DNA from: Muricea muricata
Taxonomy: Eukaryota > Cnidaria > Anthozoa > Malacalcyonacea > Plexauridae
NCBI GenBank assembly: GCA_963855995.1
Contig: OY979718.1
Location: 47,899,559 to 47,963,558, forward strand
Direction: 5' to 3'
Length of the DNA stretch: 64,000 nucleotides
Under the pieces are notes generated by a model. That model was not told the origin of the DNA. It made no database searches and saw only the letters and a program-made list of their open reading frames with translations. This document shows, piece by piece, positions 59,601 through 64,000 of the stretch (its first letter is position 1; each line of letters opens with the position of its first letter). The translations under genes and the position numbers were made by a program.

Positions 59601-59801
59601 GCCCACAGTAATTGGTCTTTAAGGCTGTTGTGGTTACCTAACCATCAGTATGTTGTGTTTGTCTGTGTAAATTGTCTAGTAACGTTACTGTAAATGATGG
59701 AAAAGCAATTAAATTAAATTAAATTAAATTGTTATAAAGTTATTTTGAATTTAAAATTGAGCTGCTATAATTTTTTTTGACTTACCCTGGATCCGCGACT
59801 T
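56656..59801. mobile_element. hAT-type element split by a LINE
   Basis: The left end CAGTGGCGGATCTAGCGTAA and the right end, read inverted, AAGTCGCGGATCCAGGGTAA are imperfect inverted copies. The flanks TGTTGCTG (56648-56655) and AGTTGCTG (59802-59809) are an 8-bp target duplication with one change, as made by hAT transposases. Only about 110 bp on the left and 70 bp on the right belong to it; the rest is an inserted LINE. The insertion disrupts the gypsy frame between RNase H and the integrase-side linker. Confidence 0.8.
56770..59731 (+). pseudogene. LINE (endonuclease plus RT) nested in the hAT-type element
   Basis: Frame 56842-57672 holds an endonuclease lacking its N terminus, with VISGDFNLPSISWD and ITDHCTILYEF. 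A one-base shift in an A-run near 57650 leads to the RT frame (57705-58595) with KATGPDGIPATLL, NYRPISLLCIISKILE, VYLDLSKAYDKVHHDVL and TSGVPQGSIL. A second shift near 58590 leads to 58585-59565 with MFVDDTKLF (FVDD instead of the usual YADD) and a C-terminal domain ending in a cysteine-bearing tail (ICPKCNTARIL). The 3' tail is an ATTAA repeat near 59705-59730. The class is CR1/Jockey-like, and the copy is inactive because of the shifts. Confidence 0.85.
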
Positions 59802-59809
59802 AGTTGCTG

Positions 59810-60196
59810 ATACCTTGTCGCGAATGCCCGTGGACGTCGAAGAATATATTCGTCAATGTACCGCCGAGACAAATCAGGAGACCGTCCAAGCCATCGTTTA
59901 AGGAGTGGGAGCACTGGCAGCTGGAGCCACTGTTTGGATCAACGCTGTTACCGCCAACATGGACATCGCAGATCAAGAGGAAACGAAAGGTGCGACACGA
60001 CCCACGATCTCGCCAGCGGCTTTATACAACGCACAGCAAAACGACCGTAATCTAAAACAAGTGATCCAGTACCTTGAAAACAGCAAAGAAAAACCCCCAC
60101 TGAGAGACAGATTGGGCGAATTGAAAACAACACGACGCCTAATGAACGAATGGAGAAAGCTGAAACTTGGTGAAGACGGGATATTACGTCGTCGAG
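59810..60196 (+). pseudogene. Gypsy linker between RNase H and integrase
   Basis: The continuation of the pol frame is recognised by DTLSRMPVDVEEYIRQC at 59810-59861. After a stop near 59899 a frame with AALYNAQQNDRNLKQVIQYL and LMNEWRKLKL follows, a usual pre-integrase segment. It is cut at 60196 by a MULE-type MITE and resumes in frame at 60638. Confidence 0.75.
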
Positions 60197-60627
60197 GCAA
60201 ATTTAGAAACCGTAGACGGTCGGTAGCATCTTTAATGGTCGGTAGCATCATTGATCTCGATCTCAAGCCTATATGTCTGATAAAACTAACAGATCTTTCT
60301 TTTTAAAATTTTAAATAATCCAATCCCTGACCCAAACCCTAAACCTAACCCTTACAAAAATCGTATAAAAGGGAAATAATATAAGAAAAAAAGTTTGACG
60401 AACTTTAAAAATAAAAAAGCCTCGGGTGGAATTCGAACCCTTGCCTATTCTATTAGAAATCGTACGCCTACACGACTGAGCTGACAACGAGCTAGCTGAA
60501 AACCGTCAAAACAGTTTCTATTTATAATAAAACTTCGTCTAATCGAGACGAGAGGAATCTGGGAACGAGATCAATGGTGCTACCGACCATTAAAGATGCT
60601 ACCGACCGTCTACGGTTTCTAAATAAG
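60197..60627. mobile_element. MULE-type MITE with a tRNA-like interior
   Basis: Nearly perfect inverted ends of about 60 bp (60200-60259 and 60562-60627) contain AGAAACCGTAGACGGTCGG. They are flanked by a perfect 10-bp duplication, CGTCGTCGAG (60187-60196 and 60628-60637). This duplication length fits Mutator-like elements. Removing the element and one duplication restores the gypsy integrase frame exactly. The interior carries a tRNA-like stretch and a telomere-like ACCCTAAACCTAACCC. Confidence 0.85.
60419..60492 (-). other. tRNA-derived sequence inside the MITE
   Basis: On the minus strand an A-box-like CAGCTCAGTCGTGTAGGCG is followed at tRNA distance by a B box, GGTTCGAATTCC. The acceptor arm pairs poorly and the anticodon arm does not fold cleanly, so it is a tRNA pseudogene or SINE head, not a functional tRNA. 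Confidence 0.6.
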
Positions 60628-60637
60628 CGTCGTCGAG

Positions 60638-61585
60638 CATGTGAATACTTACAGTTGGTGCTACCCAGAGAATTCCATCATATGGTCTACCATGAACTGC
60701 ATCAAGAAATGGGCCATTTGGGATGGGAAAGAACGTTCCAACTCACGCAAATGAGGTTCTACGGGCCCTATATGCAACGGGATATACAACAATTTATCGT
60801 GAACGAGTGCATCTGTCTGAAACAGAGACCTCCAAAAGTATTTCCCAAAGCACCGTTACAGCACCTCACCTCCACAGCGCCGTTCGAACTAATATCAATC
60901 GACTTTGTGCACTTAGAGAAGAGCAAGGGCGGGTGTGAATACATCTTGGTCGTCGTAGATCATTTCATCCGATTTGCTCAGGCGTACGCAACCCGTAATA
61001 AGTCGGCTAAGACAGCCGCGACAAAGCTGTACGACGATTTTGTTCTGCGATTCGGGTTTCCCACAGGTATACACCACGACCAAGGCGGTGAATTTGAGAA
61101 CAATCTGTTCAAACATCTTGAGAACTGTGCGGAGTACGACATTCCAAAACCACACCTTACCACCCTGAGGGAAATGGGCAGGTCGAACGATTCAACCAGA
61201 CACTTCTCGCCATGCTCAGAACCCTACCAGAAGAAAGGAAATCAAACTGACAGTCTTAACAAAGTCGTGCATGCCTATAATTACAGGAGGAACGACGCAA
61301 CAGGATTCACGCCATTCTTTTGTTATCTGGTAGAGCACCGAGAATTTCTATTGATCAAATATTTGGATTGTGTCATCAACCGAAGAGTGCAAGCTACCCG
61401 AAGTACGTGAAGCAGTGGGCAACAGTTATGAAAGACGCGTACGAAATCGTTGAAAAGAGAACCGGGAACCAACTTCACACAAGAGGAGAGAGGGATCGAA
61501 AGAAAGCTCACAGCTCGGCGCTTAACCCGGGAGATCGAGTGTTGATCCGTAACTTGAGCGAGCGTGGGGGCCAAGTAAACTAAGA
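60638..61585 (+). pseudogene. Gypsy integrase
   Basis: The zinc-binding N terminus is seen as YHELHQEMGHLGWERTF followed by NECICLKQ (HHCC pattern). The core carries FELISIDFVHLEK and FPTGIHHDQGGEFENNL, the first two acidic residues. The third lies in a [10 protein letters not shown] stretch that is out of frame after a shift near 61140. Another frame supplies the C-terminal domain, with LNPGDRVLIRNLSERGG at about 61530-61575. At least three frame breaks and a stop near 61250 make it inactive. Confidence 0.85.
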
Positions 61586-62046
61586 GCTTACTGGGAGGAC
61601 AAGATCCGCATTGCCGTCGAACGTAAAAGTGAAGATAGCCTAGAGTACAAAGTAAAGCCAGAGGGTACAGAGGGAAAAGTACGTGTACTTCATAGAAACC
61701 TACTTCCACCGTGCCACTGTTTGGAAAAACCACCCACAAACGCGGAGAACACAGTAACAACCGAAATCGGAAGAAGCGATGCGGGAAACACTCCATACTA
61801 CAGACGAAACAACGAATGAGTTACGAGAATCGGACACGGATGAAGACTACCCAGAAATTGCCATCGAAGAGTGCCGACCGGTCGAACCAGAACCGCAGGA
61901 ACCCGTGACAGCTTCAGATGAAGACAATGATGGAGAAACCCCCAATGATGATCCACAACGGGTAAGACAACCACCAGTACGATTCGGCTATAACCTACCC
62001 GGAAATCCAGCTTTATTCTGCCAAGCAATCAATACGAACGGCAAAT
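61586..62046 (+). pseudogene. Gypsy integrase C-terminal tail
   Basis: Frames after the integrase contain YWEDKIRIAVERK and GKVRVLHRNLLPPCHCL, the chromo-like/tail region of the polyprotein. A final frame ends QPPVRFGYNLPGNPALFCQA and a stop at 62048. No polypurine tract or 3' LTR was found afterwards, so the element is truncated or its 3' end has diverged. Confidence 0.7.
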
Positions 62047-62048
62047 GA

Positions 62049-63265
62049 CCCCATACTCCTCGTTCCCACCACAACCCTGGCAGATGACCCCGTACCCCTC
62101 ATTTCCACTGACTTAATAATTCCCAATATCCTGCTCGACCTCATTCAATAATTGTTTAATATCCTGACAAGGAACAGAGTTACAAAAATTCTACTAAAGA
62201 AGTTATATTGTTATTTTAACTGACCTTCCCAAACAACCTATTTTATTTTAATGAATAATTCGTAAAATTACTATAAGAATAAATATCAAATAAAGTTCAT
62301 TGTTTTTGACACTTTCTGCTAAATGCTCGTAAAATAAGAAAGTTTGAAAATAAGTTTGTAAACCAACATAAGTTGTGTTTATCAAAAGTTTTTTCTAAGT
62401 AATACAACATTTTTGTAATTCAGAAATAACAAGAAGCAATCAAGCAAAACCTTTACTATTAAAAATTTGGATCATTAACAAACCAGCATGATAATTATAC
62501 TCTGTTACATACCATGCTTTTTATGTTAGTGATTTCATCATTAATGGTCTTCCACTAAATTAGGTAAGCAATATCTGCACAGACAGTATTACCACACAAC
62601 ACGAAAAACCAAATCCAGGCTCAATTTTGTTAACTGTTCCTTATTTATTTGCCGCACTGGTATACTGTTGAACAGTGGGATTTGATTCAAATAATGTCAG
62701 GTTAAAAAAAAGACTGGAATATGTGCTAAATCTAACCACCACATCAACAGGAAGAAAATATACAGTTAAATATTTGGCAAAATATATGGGATATAGAAAA
62801 TTGTTTGCCACCTGTAGTGCAAGAGTCCGAATTGTGAAAACATCATACGACTTGTGCATGTAAAGAAAAGAACATCTGTACGTAAAGCTGGTAAGATTGC
62901 ATTTTTATAAATTGCGAACTTTATGTTCTTATATGTAATACAATTATATGTACATGAAAATACCTAATAAACGTCAACACTAATAACGCTAGCTTTGATT
63001 GATCATAGCTTAAAAAATGATGATAGAAGTCAATTAAAAAGCTGATTCTAATTTATTGCGCATGCATGCAGTAAAAAGTCAACAACAATTAAGAGAAGAA
63101 GAAGTATAGTCGAGAAGTGAATATTGAGTTCAATTGAGTGCAATGAATATTATAATGTAATTGACAAACATTGAAGACTTAAATTCTACTATTTCTAATT
63201 CAATCAACTGTAAAATCACTGATGTATTCACATTCTTGTCGTTTAGCTTATTTAGTATCAGTACT
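62049..63265. other. Intergenic, nothing recognised
   Basis: AT-rich DNA between the gypsy remnant and the C1q exon. A 62-codon frame at 62675-62863 has no recognisable domain. Confidence 0.5.
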
Positions 63266-63665
63266 TTATTGGTATGATATCAAATATCCGGCAAATGTTG
63301 TGTATCTGCTACTTCCATAAACAGCGTATGAAGTATTTTTCACCAGACGTACCCACACGGTCTGACCTTTCTTTAGTTGAATAAGAACGGTCGTTGCTTT
63401 GTTGATCATGATTCTTGTGGTTAGCGTGGACATCACTATACACCATACCGTCTTTAATCAACCGTACATGACTCTGGTAAGCATTTTGTTGTAAATACAA
63501 CAAGCTGATTTGATAAACGCCATCAACAGGCGCAGTAAACTTTCCACTGCCAGGATGGTAACCATTTCCAATGTTTAATGTGACGTCATTAAACTTGATG
63601 GTATCATGAGCGTAGTTCGGTCCGATGCCACCAGATGTCAGGGTTGCAAAGAATCCTGGAATCTT
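63266..63665 (-). CDS. C1q-domain protein, terminal exon with a one-base frameshift
   Basis: The minus-strand exon begins after TTTATAG at 63666-63672 and encodes most of a C1q domain. Motifs are PGFFATLTSGG, IKFNDVTLNIGNGYHPG, GKFTAPVDGVYQISLLYLQQ and HVRLIKDGMVYSDVHAN. At 63398-63400 an extra base in an AAA run shifts the frame. The next frame continues the domain with GQTVWVRLVKNTSYAVYG and RYTTFAGYLI and ends at a stop, 63266-63268. C1q-domain proteins are secreted, form trimers and bind ligands; cnidarians have many. The upstream exons lie partly beyond the window; a cysteine-bearing stretch near 63740-63870 might be one but I could not fit its phase. The shift may be a pseudogene mark or a sequencing error. 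Confidence 0.8.
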
Positions 63666-64000
63666 CTATAAATTAATATGAATAAAGGAGTCGAATAACG
63701 TCGACATTTGCAAAAAAATTAATAACTATATGTTGTAATTATTATATACCAAGTGTCAAAGCTCAGTTTTTCAGCTTTTCGATTGGACAAAGCTGGATCA
63801 CATGTCGCTCGACAAAACGTCGTCTGGACTGCGTTGCCATGGTAGCGAGGGTTTTTGAACGGTAAACCTGCATTAAAACCGGAAGAGGGGCAAACATGTA
63901 TGATGTGCGCAATTTTTGTTTTAGATCAATATATTTTGGGATAATATTATCTAGGGTTTTTATCTTGTTTATTGTTTGTTTGTGTTTTCTTCGAAATTTA

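Noticed and set aside
60419-60492. Functional tRNA gene on the minus strand
   Set aside because: The B box is good, but the acceptor and anticodon arms do not pair properly and it lies inside a MITE.
62049-62200. 3' LTR of the gypsy element
   Set aside because: No match to the proposed 5' LTR and no polypurine tract were found.

Overview
This is AT-rich, intron-bearing eukaryotic DNA packed with mobile elements. I see only one probable host gene, the last exon of a C1q-domain gene at the right edge. The mix of elements is what I would expect from an invertebrate, most likely a cnidarian: a Kolobok/Mutator-like transposase, a CACTA-type transposase with a SAM-like partner gene, degenerate CR1/Jockey-like LINEs, a Ty3/gypsy element with a MYND-type finger, and many TIR-only MITEs. 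The phylum is an inference from family resemblance, not a measurement. No rRNA gene, intact tRNA gene or CRISPR array was found. 

Layout. 1-28 kb is almost free of genes. It holds a 4.2-kb fold-back element with very long arms (2224-6382), TA-flanked mariner-like non-autonomous elements (9306-10280, 17082-17666, about 20605-21046), a TTAA-flanked MITE (13926-14319), two hAT-type MITEs with perfect 8-bp target duplications (16849-17798, 26380-26792), and several hairpins and diverged tandem repeats. 28.4-31.3 kb is a mariner-like TIR element. It encloses two direct copies of a 250-bp TIR repeat on either side of a segment with an HUH/Rep-like coding fragment. 

32.8-45.6 kb is the centrepiece: an apparently complete CACTA/EnSpm-like transposon with CACAG termini, a TA duplication and dense subterminal AAGAAATATTTTCTT-type arrays. 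It carries two divergent spliced genes. On the minus strand is an 880-residue zinc-finger/tnp2-type transposase in four exons. On the plus strand is a 532-residue SAM-like partner in eight exons. Both reconstruct without a frameshift or stop. A second autonomous-looking transposon (32887-35689, 581-aa DDE transposase, 20-bp TIRs, TTAA duplication) sits inside the left subterminal array, so this is one active-looking element within another. 

46.4-49.6 kb holds fragments of two LINEs, a copy of a hAT-like end and a large CAACTTGTT-type inverted repeat. 50.5-62.0 kb is a decayed Ty3/gypsy element (short 5' LTR, tRNA-Leu-like primer site, Gag, MYND/zinc-knuckle/protease, RT, RNase H, integrase). 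It was split by at least four later insertions: a LINE, a hAT-type element that itself contains another LINE, and a MULE-type MITE carrying a tRNA-like sequence. Its RT has lost the catalytic YxDD region by a small deletion. The window ends in the C1q exon, whose reading frame is broken by a single-base shift.
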